The notes under the pieces were generated by a model. It ran no database searches. It saw only the letters and a list, made by a program, of their open reading frames with translations, and was not told the DNA's origin. Below, in pieces: positions 25,927 to 33,873 of a DNA stretch of 64,000 bases (its first letter is position 1; every line of letters starts with the position of its first letter). Position numbers and translations under genes: made by a program. Source of the DNA: Arthrobacter sp. Soc17.1.1.1 (lineage in GTDB: Bacteria > Actinomycetota > Actinomycetes > Actinomycetales > Micrococcaceae); NCBI RefSeq assembly GCF_036867195.1, contig NZ_JBAJII010000001.1:1860001-1924000 (forward strand), given 5' to 3'.

Positions 25927-25944
25927 TGTGCATCATGTTGCACA
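25927..25944. promoter_or_regulatory. TGTGCA-N6-TGCACA operator between XRE-cupin and EamA genes
   Basis: Perfect 6-bp inverted repeat overlapping the EamA start codons at 25935 and 25944. TGCACCAT also occurs twice in direct orientation just to the left (25905-25912 and 25915-25922), giving a cluster of half sites for one regulator. Confidence 0.55.
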
Positions 25945-26921
25945 TGCCAGTCCGTGAGCGTTGGCTCTCCCGCCAGGAGCTCGCCCTCGTTCTCGTCACT
26001 GCCGTCTGGGGGTCGACCTTCCTCATAGTGCATATCGCCGTGCAGTACAGCGGGCCCTGGTTCTTCGTCGGCATGCGCTTCATCACCGCGGGCCTCATCA
26101 GCGCGGTGATCTTCGCCCGGATCCTCCCCGGCATCACGAGGAAGGAAGTGGTGGCGGGAGCTGCGATCGGAGTGATGATCTTCCTTGGTTACGGATTGCA
26201 GACCGTCGGGTTGCAGACGATCACCAGCAGCACCTCCGCGTTCATCACTGCCCTCTACGTCCCTCTCGTCCCTATGCTGCAGTGGATCGTGTTCAAGAAG
26301 CCCCCCCGGCTTCCTACGTGGGTCGGTGTCCTGCTCGCCTTCACCGGTCTGATGCTGCTCGCTGATCCGGGCAGCGCCAGTTTCTCCTTCGGCTCGGGAG
26401 AGATCATGACGGTCGTCAGTACCCTCCCGATCGCCGCGGAGATCATCCTCATCGGTTGGTTCGCCGGCAAGGTCGACCTCGGCCGGGTGACTGTCGTGCA
26501 GCTTCTCGTCGCCGGGCTCCTCGGTTTCCTGACGATGCCCGTCGTGGGCGAGCAGCCGCCGGCGTTCTCCTGGGTGTGGGTGGCCGCTGCGGTCACCCTT
26601 GGTGCAGCGAGCTGCCTTATTCAGCTCACCATGAACTGGGCGCAGAAGTCGGTCTCACCGACTCGGGCCACGATCATCTATGCCGCGGAACCTGTGTGGG
26701 CTGCACTTATCGGCCGCATCGCCGGGGAACGCCTGCCACAGATCGCGATCGTCGGTGCCGCTTTCATCGTCGCCGGCGCCCTGATCAGCGAACTGAACCC
26801 CCGCAAATCCACCAAAAGCAGCACCGAAGCCACCGCACCCGACGCACACACACCCGACGCCGACGCCGACGACGCAGCGGCTTCCGCTTCTCAGCTTGAA
26901 CGAACGGACCAGCGAATCTGA
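25935..26921 (+). CDS. EamA/DMT family transporter
   Basis: A 328-residue membrane protein with two EamA repeats of about five helices each: 'VTAVWGSTFLIVHIAVQYSG' opens the first and 'AASCLIQLTMNWAQKSVSP' lies in the second. Members export amino acids, nucleosides or drugs. The C-terminal ~40 residues are hydrophilic and Asp/Ala-rich. The start may be ATG 25935 or 25944; TAGAGT lies seven bases before the first, compatible with a leaderless transcript. Regulation by the divergent XRE-cupin protein is inferred from the shared operator region. Confidence 0.88.
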   Translation: MLHMPVRERWLSRQELALVLVTAVWGSTFLIVHIAVQYSGPWFFVGMRFITAGLISAVIFARILPGITRKEVVAGAAIGVMIFLGYGLQTVGLQTITSSTSAFITALYVPLVPMLQWIVFKKPPRLPTWVGVLLAFTGLMLLADPGSASFSFGSGEIMTVVSTLPIAAEIILIGWFAGKVDLGRVTVVQLLVAGLLGFLTMPVVGEQPPAFSWVWVAAAVTLGAASCLIQLTMNWAQKSVSPTRATIIYAAEPVWAALIGRIAGERLPQIAIVGAAFIVAGALISELNPRKSTKSSTEATAPDAHTPDADADDAAASASQLERTDQRI

Positions 26922-26955
26922 AGCCGTGGTGCGTTGAGGTATGCCCTGCGCCACA

Positions 26956-27072
26956 TGGCAAACCGGCCGAAATCAGTCTGCCGTGCGCCTTCCGCCGGAC
27001 ATCATCAAGCGGATCGACGCCCTGGCTGAGCCCACGGGCCGCAGCCGCGGCCTCTACATCCGCCTCGCGCTG
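26956..27072 (+). pseudogene. Broken ribbon-helix-helix antitoxin-like gene
   Basis: ATG at 26956 reads 'MANRPKS'; after a one-base shift the frame continues 'SAVRLPPDIIKRIDALAE' and 'PTGRSRGLYIRLAL', the standard beginning of a ribbon-helix-helix (RelB/CopG-type) antitoxin. The similarity stops at about 27072, where sequence antisense to another gene fragment begins. No toxin gene follows. The gene thus has both a frameshift and a 3' truncation. Confidence 0.6.
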
Positions 27073-27078
27073 ACTTCG

Positions 27079-27207
27079 AGTGAAGCCATATGTCCCACTG
27101 GCTGGTCCGTTGATCCACAGGAAGTCATACGACAGGGCCCCACCGGGCTGGCGTCGCTCGCTGACGCGGAACACTTCGTGCTCGACCGTGACGTCAAAGG
27201 GATCCAT
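27079..27207 (-). pseudogene. 3'-truncated hypothetical gene
   Basis: The minus strand from ATG 27207 reads 'MDPFDVTVEHEVFRVSERRQ' and 'GGALSYDFLWINGPASGTYG', a well-formed start of a small soluble protein. At about 27079 the sense is lost exactly where the plus-strand antitoxin relic ends. A deletion or recombination joined two unrelated genes tail to tail. The function is not recognised. Confidence 0.45.
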
Positions 27208-27246
27208 CCGGTGATCCTAGAACCCGCTCCTGCATACTTGGGCGGT

Positions 27247-27657
27247 ATGGGGAAGAACTGGATCATTGCTGTCCTGGTGGGAGTGCCACTGATGCTTGTG
27301 GCGGGCATGATCTATTGGTTCTTGCACCCTCAGCTCACCCTCACGCTCGAGGACGTGATGGACGCCGAATACACCGGGAAAGACGTCACCACCGACGTCG
27401 TGGAGATCACCGATACGGCGTGTAACAGCGACATCAAGTGCGCCGAGGCGTACAGCACGGCTGAAGCCAACTACTACCGCTTCCGGACCCACGCCGCGGC
27501 GACCGAATACGACGCAGCCCTCGACGACGGATTCAGCGTCAATTACTTCGTCATGGACTTCGCCGGCAAAGACGCATCCGTGAACGACCAGCTGTTCGCG
27601 ATGCAGATCCTGGCCGGCATGTGGAACGACTACGAAGGCGACTTCCCCGCCCGCTAG
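27247..27657 (+). CDS. Hypothetical membrane-anchored protein
   Basis: A protein of 136 residues: 'MGKNWIIAVLVGVPLMLVAG' is one N-terminal transmembrane or uncleaved signal segment, followed by an outward-facing acidic domain ('VVEITDTACNSDIKCAEAYS') with two cysteines that could pair. No known family is recognised. The upstream frame is open through the antitoxin relic, but the methionine at 27247 precedes the hydrophobic segment directly and is the sensible start. Confidence 0.55.
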   Translation: MGKNWIIAVLVGVPLMLVAGMIYWFLHPQLTLTLEDVMDAEYTGKDVTTDVVEITDTACNSDIKCAEAYSTAEANYYRFRTHAAATEYDAALDDGFSVNYFVMDFAGKDASVNDQLFAMQILAGMWNDYEGDFPAR

Positions 27658-27824
27658 TCGATCCCCAGGCGGATCATCAGCTCGGGGAGGCCGAGGACAA
27701 CGTGTGCTGCGTCGTCGAAGCTGCCTCCACCACCTTCAGGATAGGGCGGGGAGGGGGACTTGCGACAAGGCCTTGCTGAGGTGACATACTCACGGGTCCG
27801 AGCATCCCGACAGGAGGCGCCCAC

Positions 27825-28250
27825 GTGGTCAGACCACTCGATGAGGGACCGTTTTTCCATGGCACGGTTGCTGATTTGAAGGTGGGTGACTTACTCACGA
27901 CGGGGCACCGATCGAACTACCGCCCCGAGATCGTGATGAACCATGTCTACTTCACAGCTCTTGCCGATGGAGCCGGCCTTGCATCGGAAATCGCTGCGGA
28001 ACTTGCGGAGGGGCGCACTGCAACTCCACGGGTGTACGTGGTTGAGCCCACCGGCGGGTTCGAGGACGACCCGAACGTGACCGACAAGAAGTTCCCTGGT
28101 AACCCCACCCGGTCGTACCGCAGCAGCGGCTCGCTGCGAATTCTCGGCGAGATCACTGAGTGGACCCGACTGACACCCGAGCAACTGCAGACGTGGCGGG
28201 ATCGGCTGTCAGCGCTTCTCTCGAACGAGAAAGCCGAAATCATTAACTGA
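27825..28250 (+). CDS. arr: Rifamycin ADP-ribosyltransferase (Arr)
   Basis: Inactivates rifamycins by ADP-ribosylation using NAD+. The 141-residue length is standard. Recognisable stretches are 'GPFFHGTVADLKVGDLLTTG', 'NHVYFTALADGAGLASEIAA', 'RVYVVEPTGGFEDDPNVTDK' and 'FPGNPTRSYRS', containing the conserved His, Tyr and Asp of the active site. GTG start with AGGAGG five bases upstream. The gene is single with no integron or transposase next to it, consistent with a chromosomal arr as found in many environmental actinobacteria. Confidence 0.95.
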   Translation: MVRPLDEGPFFHGTVADLKVGDLLTTGHRSNYRPEIVMNHVYFTALADGAGLASEIAAELAEGRTATPRVYVVEPTGGFEDDPNVTDKKFPGNPTRSYRSSGSLRILGEITEWTRLTPEQLQTWRDRLSALLSNEKAEIIN

Positions 28251-28384
28251 GGCTTCGCCGGTGCCAGAGACGCGCATCGAGCACTATGCAGAGACAACTC
28301 TGAGTAGTTCTACGCTGGTTCTCAACATGCCCGTACCAACTATCTACTTCTTGTTCTCGTCCTTTCCTCGGGACGATTTGCGGT

Positions 28385-28531
28385 CTATCCGTCAGGGTCG
28401 GCAAAGGTGAAGGTGCGATCGAAGGGCCCGTCTATCGGGGGCGAGACGATCAGGTGGCTGTCGGAGGCGAGGGCATCGTGAATGGCTTGGGTGTCGGTGG
28501 CATGGAGCCAGATTGCGACTCCCGGGTAGCC
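28385..28531 (-). pseudogene. Fragment of a VOC (glyoxalase/bleomycin resistance) family gene
   Basis: The minus strand reads 'GYPGVAIWLHATDTQAIHDA', then 'SHLIVSPPIDGPFDRTFTFA' and 'DPDG' before a stop, the C-terminal half of a VOC domain including the family-typical end DPDG. There is no start, and upstream the frame meets a stop within six codons. The rest of 28251-28636 shows no gene. Confidence 0.6.
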
Positions 28532-28636
28532 TCGTTGGCGTCCTCATAGCGCCCGAACCGCCTTCGCAACGGCAACGGTGTGAAGCAACGCGGGATCACG
28601 GCGGTCGGCTGACCAGCCTGGGTTTCAGGCGGTCCA

Positions 28637-29596
28637 TCAGCCCTTTTCTGCGCCGGCGGTGAGTCCTCCAGTAAGGAGTCGTTCGGTGGAGAAGAACACG
28701 ATGAGGATGGGCAGGGTCAGCACGACGGAGCCGGCCATGAGGACGGTGGTGGGAATTTCTGCGCTACCGGATAGTTGCGAGAGGCCGAGCGAGACCGTCC
28801 AGCTATCGCGTCGTTCTACGAGGAACAGGAGTGCGAACAGGAATTCGTTCCAGGCGATCATGAAGATGAACAGTCCGGTCGCCATGATCGAGGGCAGGAC
28901 GAGGGGAAGGCTGATCCGCCGGAGGACGCCGATACGGCTGAGACCGTCGACGAGACCGGCTTCTTCGACTGATACCGGCACGGTTTCGAGGTAGTTACGG
29001 AGCATGTAGATAGCGACGGGAACTGTCTGGGCAATGTAGACCAGGACAAGACCTACCAGTGATCCGCGGAGCCCGAGGCGGGTGAACAGGACGAAGAGGG
29101 GGATAGCCATCACAATTGCCGGGAACAGGTACGCGGCGAGAAAGAGGGCGTTGACCTGTCGGTGTCCGAAGAAGGGCAGCCGAGCGACCGCGTATGCGCC
29201 CGGCACGGCGACTAGGAGCGACAGGATGACGGCGCTGACAGCGACGAAAGCACTGTTGAGAAGGAACGTCCCGAACCCTTGACCACCGGCTGATACCGGC
29301 GCGAGCACCTGTTCGTAGGCTCTGAGCGTGAATTCTGCGGGCGTCACGATGACCGAGGCCGGATCGCGCAGCAGCGATTCGATCGGCTTCAGGGAGAGCA
29401 GGACCATGTAGTAGAAAGGCAGCAGGGTGATGAGTAGGAAGAACACGATGACGGCCCAGCGCAGGATACTGAGCGCTTTGCGTTCGATCGTGTGACGGTT
29501 GAAACGCGGGGGCGAAGGTGGAGGTGACCCGACATCCCGGGCCGCCGGCTGCTGCTTGACGGGCGCAGCAGGGTCCGGAGTCACACGGGAGCTCAT
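28637..29596 (-). CDS. Carbohydrate ABC transporter permease, MalG type
   Basis: Inner-membrane permease (319 aa) with six predicted helices and the EAA loop 'EEAGLVDGLSRIGVLRRISL' that docks to the ATPase. The first ~40 residues are hydrophilic and Pro-rich. The start overlaps the stop of the MalF-type gene (ATGA). It is the last gene of a three-gene CUT1 importer; no ATPase is encoded nearby, so a shared MsiK/UgpC-type ATPase elsewhere is presumably used. Confidence 0.92.
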   Translation of the reverse strand: MSSRVTPDPAAPVKQQPAARDVGSPPPSPPRFNRHTIERKALSILRWAVIVFFLLITLLPFYYMVLLSLKPIESLLRDPASVIVTPAEFTLRAYEQVLAPVSAGGQGFGTFLLNSAFVAVSAVILSLLVAVPGAYAVARLPFFGHRQVNALFLAAYLFPAIVMAIPLFVLFTRLGLRGSLVGLVLVYIAQTVPVAIYMLRNYLETVPVSVEEAGLVDGLSRIGVLRRISLPLVLPSIMATGLFIFMIAWNEFLFALLFLVERRDSWTVSLGLSQLSGSAEIPTTVLMAGSVVLTLPILIVFFSTERLLTGGLTAGAEKG

Positions 29597-30576
29597 AGTC
29601 GTTCTCCTCGTTTGCGTAGCAGGACCATGTAGATGGCGAGCATGACGATCAGGACGAGGGACAGCACAAGCGACTGCGCTGCTGCAGCTCCTACGTTGCG
29701 TTGAACGGTGAGGAATTCGTAGACGCGGACGCTGGCAACCCCGGTTCCCGCTGCCCCGCCCGTGAGCAGGAAGATGTCATCGAACTCGTTGAACGTCCAA
29801 ATGGTGCGGAGGATGGCGAGCAGGGCGATGACGGGCATCAGTTGTGGAAGAACGATGTAGCGGAAGGATTGGAGCGGGCTGGCACCGTCGACGAGGGCCG
29901 CTTCCTCCGTTTCGGCCGACAAGGCGCCCAAGCGGGCCATGAGGAACAGGAAGGCGAAGGGGAAGTAGCGCCACCCCTCGAACGCGATCGCGGTAAGTAA
30001 CGCAGTGGGGATCGGGAACTCGGCGCCGAAGACCTCGAGTGTTCGTTGGGCTTCGGAGAGGAACGGAATGGGTTGCGTCCAGCCGAACAGCGACTGTCCG
30101 GCTTCGTTGATGATCCCGAATTGGGGGCTGAGCATGGTGCGCCATACGAAGGTGACGGCGACAACCGGAGCGACGTAGGGCAGCAGGAACGCGGCGCGGA
30201 CGAAGGTCCGTCCGCGGAAGGGCTTCCGGACCGCCATCGCGGCGATCAGGCCGAGCGTGATCGATAGGATAACCGAACCCGCCGTGTAGACCAGCGTTGT
30301 GCCGAGACTCACCCACAGTTCACCCGATGCGAAGACACGCTCGAAGTTCGCGAGCGTCAGGGACCTGAACGGGCTCGCCGTTCCGATCTCGAGGAGCCGT
30401 AGTTGCTGGAACGCGATCATGATCGACCACAGTAGGGGGAGGACCACTACGGCGAGGACGATCAGCAAGGTGGGCGACATCAGGAAGAAGCCTGTGCGCG
30501 CATCGCGTTGCGAGAGGGTACGCCGACGCGCGCGGGACTCGGGAGGTGCCGATGATGCTCCTGATACCGGCGGCAT
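29593..30576 (-). CDS. Carbohydrate ABC transporter permease, MalF type
   Basis: A 327-residue permease with about six helices and the EAA loop 'EEAALVDGASPLQSFRYIVL'. The hydrophilic N-terminus ('ESRARRRTLSQRDARTGFFL') is followed by the first helix. It pairs with the MalG-type permease and is preceded after 65 bp by the binding protein gene. The sugar cannot be deduced from these sequences. Confidence 0.92.
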   Translation of the reverse strand: MPPVSGASSAPPESRARRRTLSQRDARTGFFLMSPTLLIVLAVVVLPLLWSIMIAFQQLRLLEIGTASPFRSLTLANFERVFASGELWVSLGTTLVYTAGSVILSITLGLIAAMAVRKPFRGRTFVRAAFLLPYVAPVVAVTFVWRTMLSPQFGIINEAGQSLFGWTQPIPFLSEAQRTLEVFGAEFPIPTALLTAIAFEGWRYFPFAFLFLMARLGALSAETEEAALVDGASPLQSFRYIVLPQLMPVIALLAILRTIWTFNEFDDIFLLTGGAAGTGVASVRVYEFLTVQRNVGAAAAQSLVLSLVLIVMLAIYMVLLRKRGERL

Positions 30577-30641
30577 TCCCTACTCCTCGGTCAGAAGGTT
30601 GCTGCGATGCTGCGCGTGGCTCAGCCCCTCGCGACTGGGGT

Positions 30642-32033
30642 TCACTGGCCCAGGTCGGCTTGGAGGGATTCCGCTTCGTCCTGTGCCTGGATGGCTGCAT
30701 CTTCTCCGCTGGTGCCGGAGCTGACCATCGAAGCGATGATCTGAGGTGCTATGAACTGCCCACTCACGGCTGCCGCGAGGGCGCCCTGGCCCTGCGGTAT
30801 GCCCCAGCGATCGAACTGGTTGGTGCTCTGGCTGATCTCGGCGAGGGTTTCGGGCGGATAGACCGAGGAGAGGAGCGCTTTGGAGTCCACCCCGGCCTCC
30901 AGGCCCTGCCATGCATCGCTGTACTCGGTCGGGTTCTCGGCGGTACCCAGGCGAACAGGGATCTTACCTTCGGGTGCCACCGCCAACCAGTCCTGGTAGC
31001 CCTCGCCCATCATGAACGTAACCAGGTCCTGTGCCACAGGAGATGCGTCGGTGAGGATGTTCCACGACACGATCTCCCCGTACCCCGCAGGCTGCTCACC
31101 ATCCGGGCCCTGGAGAGCGGTCACGATTCCGGTGTTCTCCGCAAGGAACGCCGGATCGTCCGTGCACTCAGCGCAGGTCGGCACTGCGTCACTGCGCAGC
31201 CCTGCAAGCTCGTCGAGGAGGAAGGACGACCACACCGTCATCGCTGCATCGCCGGCGAAGTAGCTGGCGCGGGTGGTGTCCGCGTCCTGGTTGCCCGGCA
31301 CCGAATAGTTACGGAGCAGATCCGCATAGAACGTGAACGATTCCTGGCACTGATCACTGTTGAGCGTCACACCGCCGTCGTCGCCAACCAGCTCGCATCC
31401 ATTGGCCAGCGCAAACTGCTCGAAGGTCTGCTGGGTGAAGGAGTCTGCGGGCGCGGTAGCTGCGACGATTCCGGCGACCTCGTCCGAGTGCAGCGTGTCA
31501 GCGGCTTTCTCAATCGCTTCGAAGGTGGTGGGTGCATCAAGCCCCGCTTGCTCGAACAGGTCCTGCCGGTAGAACAGCAGCTGCGCGAAGGCGTCACTGG
31601 GCACCGAGAGTTGTTCGCCGTCGGACGACGTGAGTTCAAGGGAGCGTGGCGAGAACGTATCCTCACCGAGCTCCTCCACGACTGCAGTGGCCGCCGACGT
31701 GTCGAGAAGTCCATCCGTCGACAGCTGATTCATGCCGTTGAGGGACAACGCTCCGATGACATCGGGGAGTTCGCCTGATGCTGCGGCCGAGGACAGGACC
31801 GAGGTCAGTTGATCCTCGGCGATGGCGACAAGCTCCACCTCAGTGCCCGAGGATTCAGCGAATCGGTCCATGATGGCTTGCTGCGAAGCGACCCGGTCCG
31901 GCAGGTCCTCCGTCGTCCAGACGGTCAGCGTGTCGGTCTCGGGCGACGCGTCTCCTGAACTGCCGGAACACGCTGTGATACCCAACAGGGCGACGGTGGC
32001 TACTGAACAGATAGCCGCAGATCGATATCGCAT
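30642..32033 (-). CDS. Extracellular sugar-binding lipoprotein of ABC importer
   Basis: Solute-binding protein of the CUT1 class (463 aa). Lipoprotein signal: basic start 'MRYRS', hydrophobic core and lipobox 'GITAC' with a Ser/Gly linker. The mature part begins 'TLTVWTTEDLPDR', typical of family 1 binding proteins. ATG 32033 is preceded by GGAGG; the longer upstream frame lacks a signal and is rejected. First gene of the importer operon. No local regulator or glycoside hydrolase points to the substrate. Confidence 0.92.
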   Translation of the reverse strand: MRYRSAAICSVATVALLGITACSGSSGDASPETDTLTVWTTEDLPDRVASQQAIMDRFAESSGTEVELVAIAEDQLTSVLSSAAASGELPDVIGALSLNGMNQLSTDGLLDTSAATAVVEELGEDTFSPRSLELTSSDGEQLSVPSDAFAQLLFYRQDLFEQAGLDAPTTFEAIEKAADTLHSDEVAGIVAATAPADSFTQQTFEQFALANGCELVGDDGGVTLNSDQCQESFTFYADLLRNYSVPGNQDADTTRASYFAGDAAMTVWSSFLLDELAGLRSDAVPTCAECTDDPAFLAENTGIVTALQGPDGEQPAGYGEIVSWNILTDASPVAQDLVTFMMGEGYQDWLAVAPEGKIPVRLGTAENPTEYSDAWQGLEAGVDSKALLSSVYPPETLAEISQSTNQFDRWGIPQGQGALAAAVSGQFIAPQIIASMVSSGTSGEDAAIQAQDEAESLQADLGQ

Positions 32034-32151
32034 TCCGTGTCCTCCAAACAGTCGTGACCCGGAGCGCCACCCGACACCGCAGGCGGGCAGGCCTCGGTCA
32101 TCCTTGATCGGTCCCTCCACCACAGAGCATAGGGCTCGATCAGGCACCTAG

Positions 32152-32382
32152 CTACTGGCGGAGCAGAGAACTCATCCCTACGACTGACCACAGCGCAGCG
32201 CGTCGCAGGGGTAACCCGCCGGACGTCCACGACGAGCAGACGTTGGTGTCGGAAGGTTGGCTCTGTGGGTGCAGGTCGTAGGCCACCAGGAAGATCCCTG
32301 CGATCGCGAAAACGGGCCCAGGAGTGAATACGAACAGCACCATCGCGGTCGGACCATCCAGGATGAGCCCGATCAACGCCAA
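32152..32382 (-). CDS. Possible small membrane protein
   Basis: A TTG-started 76-residue frame with a GGGAGG-like site; 'IGLILDGPTAMVLFVFTPG' and 'FAIAGIFLVAYDLHPQSQ' are two hydrophobic stretches. The last ~30 residues look random, so it may be the remains of a larger gene. The rest of 32034-32614 holds only the importer and SRPBCC gene leaders. Confidence 0.3.
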   Translation of the reverse strand: MALIGLILDGPTAMVLFVFTPGPVFAIAGIFLVAYDLHPQSQPSDTNVCSSWTSGGLPLRRAALWSVVGMSSLLRQ

Positions 32383-32614
32383 ACCTCCCGACAGGACAGA
32401 GCCAGGAGCATCGCTCTGTCAGCGACCTGGGCGCGCATCGTGGCTCTCGAAGCACGTTCCGTCCCGCTCCACAGGACCGATGGCAGCCCTGTGTGCCATT
32501 CCATGCTCGACCGCGGCAGGACCTAGAGTCGGGTACGGGCGCAGTTCCTTGATGGATTTTCGCCGGACGACGCGAAACAAAACCCATCGCCCATAATCCG
32601 AAGGAGAACGCTCG

Positions 32615-33079
32615 ATGAACGACACAAGCATTTCCGCCAGCCGCACGATCGATGCCCCGGCCGACGCCATCTTCACATTCCTCTCCAACCCGGCCCACCA
32701 TGCGGCCCTTGATGGTTCCGGGATGGTGCAGTCGGACAGCAAGTCCGACCGCATCACCGGCGTGGGCCAGATGTTCACCATGAATCAGAACTGGGACAAG
32801 ATGGGCGGCGACTACCAGACGGACAACCATGTGGTGGGGTATGACGAGAACAAGCTCCTGGCATGGAAGACCGCGCCGGCGGGGGAGGAGCCTCCGGGCT
32901 GGGAATGGGTGTGGCGGTTCGCGACGGCCGGTCCTGGTTCCACCGAGGTGTCCGTCACGTATGACTGGTCCGGTGTCACCGATAAGGACATCCTCAAGAA
33001 GCTGAGTTTTCCCGAGGTGTCCCAGGATGCTCTGGAGACGACACTGGCCAATCTTGCAGCACAGGTGTCCGAGGCATAA
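32615..33079 (+). CDS. SRPBCC (START-like) ligand-binding family protein
   Basis: A 154-residue protein with the family opening 'ISASRTIDAPADAIFTFLSN', a central 'FTMNQNWDKMGGDYQTDNHV' and the C-terminal helix 'SQDALETTLANLAAQVSE'. Such proteins bind lipids or polyketides in a helix-grip pocket, or act as stress-related chaperone-like proteins. AAGGAG lies upstream of the ATG and CATAAT (32593-32598) is a possible -10 box. Monocistronic, ended by a strong hairpin. Confidence 0.85.
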   Translation: MNDTSISASRTIDAPADAIFTFLSNPAHHAALDGSGMVQSDSKSDRITGVGQMFTMNQNWDKMGGDYQTDNHVVGYDENKLLAWKTAPAGEEPPGWEWVWRFATAGPGSTEVSVTYDWSGVTDKDILKKLSFPEVSQDALETTLANLAAQVSEA

Positions 33080-33101
33080 GCACACCCGGGAGGAGTAGTA
33101 C

Positions 33102-33143
33102 GACGGCGGCCGGTTCCCGACTTCTCAGGAGCCGGCCGCCGTC
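33102..33143. terminator. Hairpin between convergent SRPBCC and GT2 genes
   Basis: Perfect 12-bp arms (33102-33113 and 33132-33143), extendable by four pairs with one wobble, lie 22 bp after the SRPBCC stop and 43 bp before the end of the GT2 gene. Confidence 0.75.
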
Positions 33144-33186
33144 ATGGTCCAGTACTGATCCTTCGGAGCGATGGAGCGCAGATACC

Positions 33187-33873
33187 TCAGGTCAAGCCAC
33201 GCAGGTAGGTCGAGAATCCGGAAGGGACGCGGCCCACAGTGCGTGATGATGTCGTCACTCTCATGCTGCCCGATGCCTTCCACGTCGAGCCTCCCGCTTT
33301 TGCCCGGTTCGCGAGATTCACATCTTCATCCTGGGCAAGAGGGTGGAAGCCACCGAGGTCAAGATAAGTTCTGCCGCCGATGCCGAGGTTCGCGCCGTGC
33401 ACGTGGTGGTGTCCGTCGCCGGGTACATAGCTTTGGGACCAGCTGCGCAGAAGCGGAGCGTTCTCGGTGGTCGCTGTGGGGCGAACAGTTCCGAGGACGA
33501 GTTGATATTCGCTACTCAAGCGGTAGTGCTCGACCAACCAATCGCGGGGCACGAGAGTGTCGGCATCAGTGTTGGCGACCCAGGTCCCCTCCGGCAGGCT
33601 CCGCGACCGGCCGAGCGCAAAACGAACACCGGCATCCCGCGCGGCTCCGACGGAGCCGAAAGCGCCGGCGATGACGGAGATGCCCGGAACACTCTGCGCC
33701 GCGCTCCAGGAGCGGTCGGTGCAACGATCAAGGACCACGGTCACCGAGACAAGGACGCGCGGGATGGTACGGAGGAAGTGGACTCGAGCGGCGTCGACAG
33801 CGGTGAGGCACGCCGGTAGCCAGTCCTCTTCGTTACGCACGGGGATGACAACGGCCACGTGGCCCGGGGTCAC
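33187..33873 (-). CDS. Family 2 glycosyltransferase
   Basis: A 228-residue GT-A enzyme opening 'HVAVVIPVRNEEDWLPACL' with the metal-binding DAD at residues 103-105 ('NTDADTLVPR') and an ED-type catalytic region ('LAQDEDVNLANRAKAGG'). No transmembrane segment, so it is soluble. It is the last gene of a three-gene operon; its start overlaps the upstream stop by four bases. The sugar donor and acceptor are unknown; the acceptor is presumably made by the partner deacetylase/methyltransferase. Confidence 0.85.
   Translation of the reverse strand: MTPGHVAVVIPVRNEEDWLPACLTAVDAARVHFLRTIPRVLVSVTVVLDRCTDRSWSAAQSVPGISVIAGAFGSVGAARDAGVRFALGRSRSLPEGTWVANTDADTLVPRDWLVEHYRLSSEYQLVLGTVRPTATTENAPLLRSWSQSYVPGDGHHHVHGANLGIGGRTYLDLGGFHPLAQDEDVNLANRAKAGGSTWKASGSMRVTTSSRTVGRVPSGFSTYLRGLT

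Noticed and set aside
27654..27860. Minus-strand frame ending in 'AHVVLGLPELMIRLGID'
   Set aside because: The last ~25 residues look protein-like, but there is no start, the upstream part is antisense to the arr start, and no family is evident.
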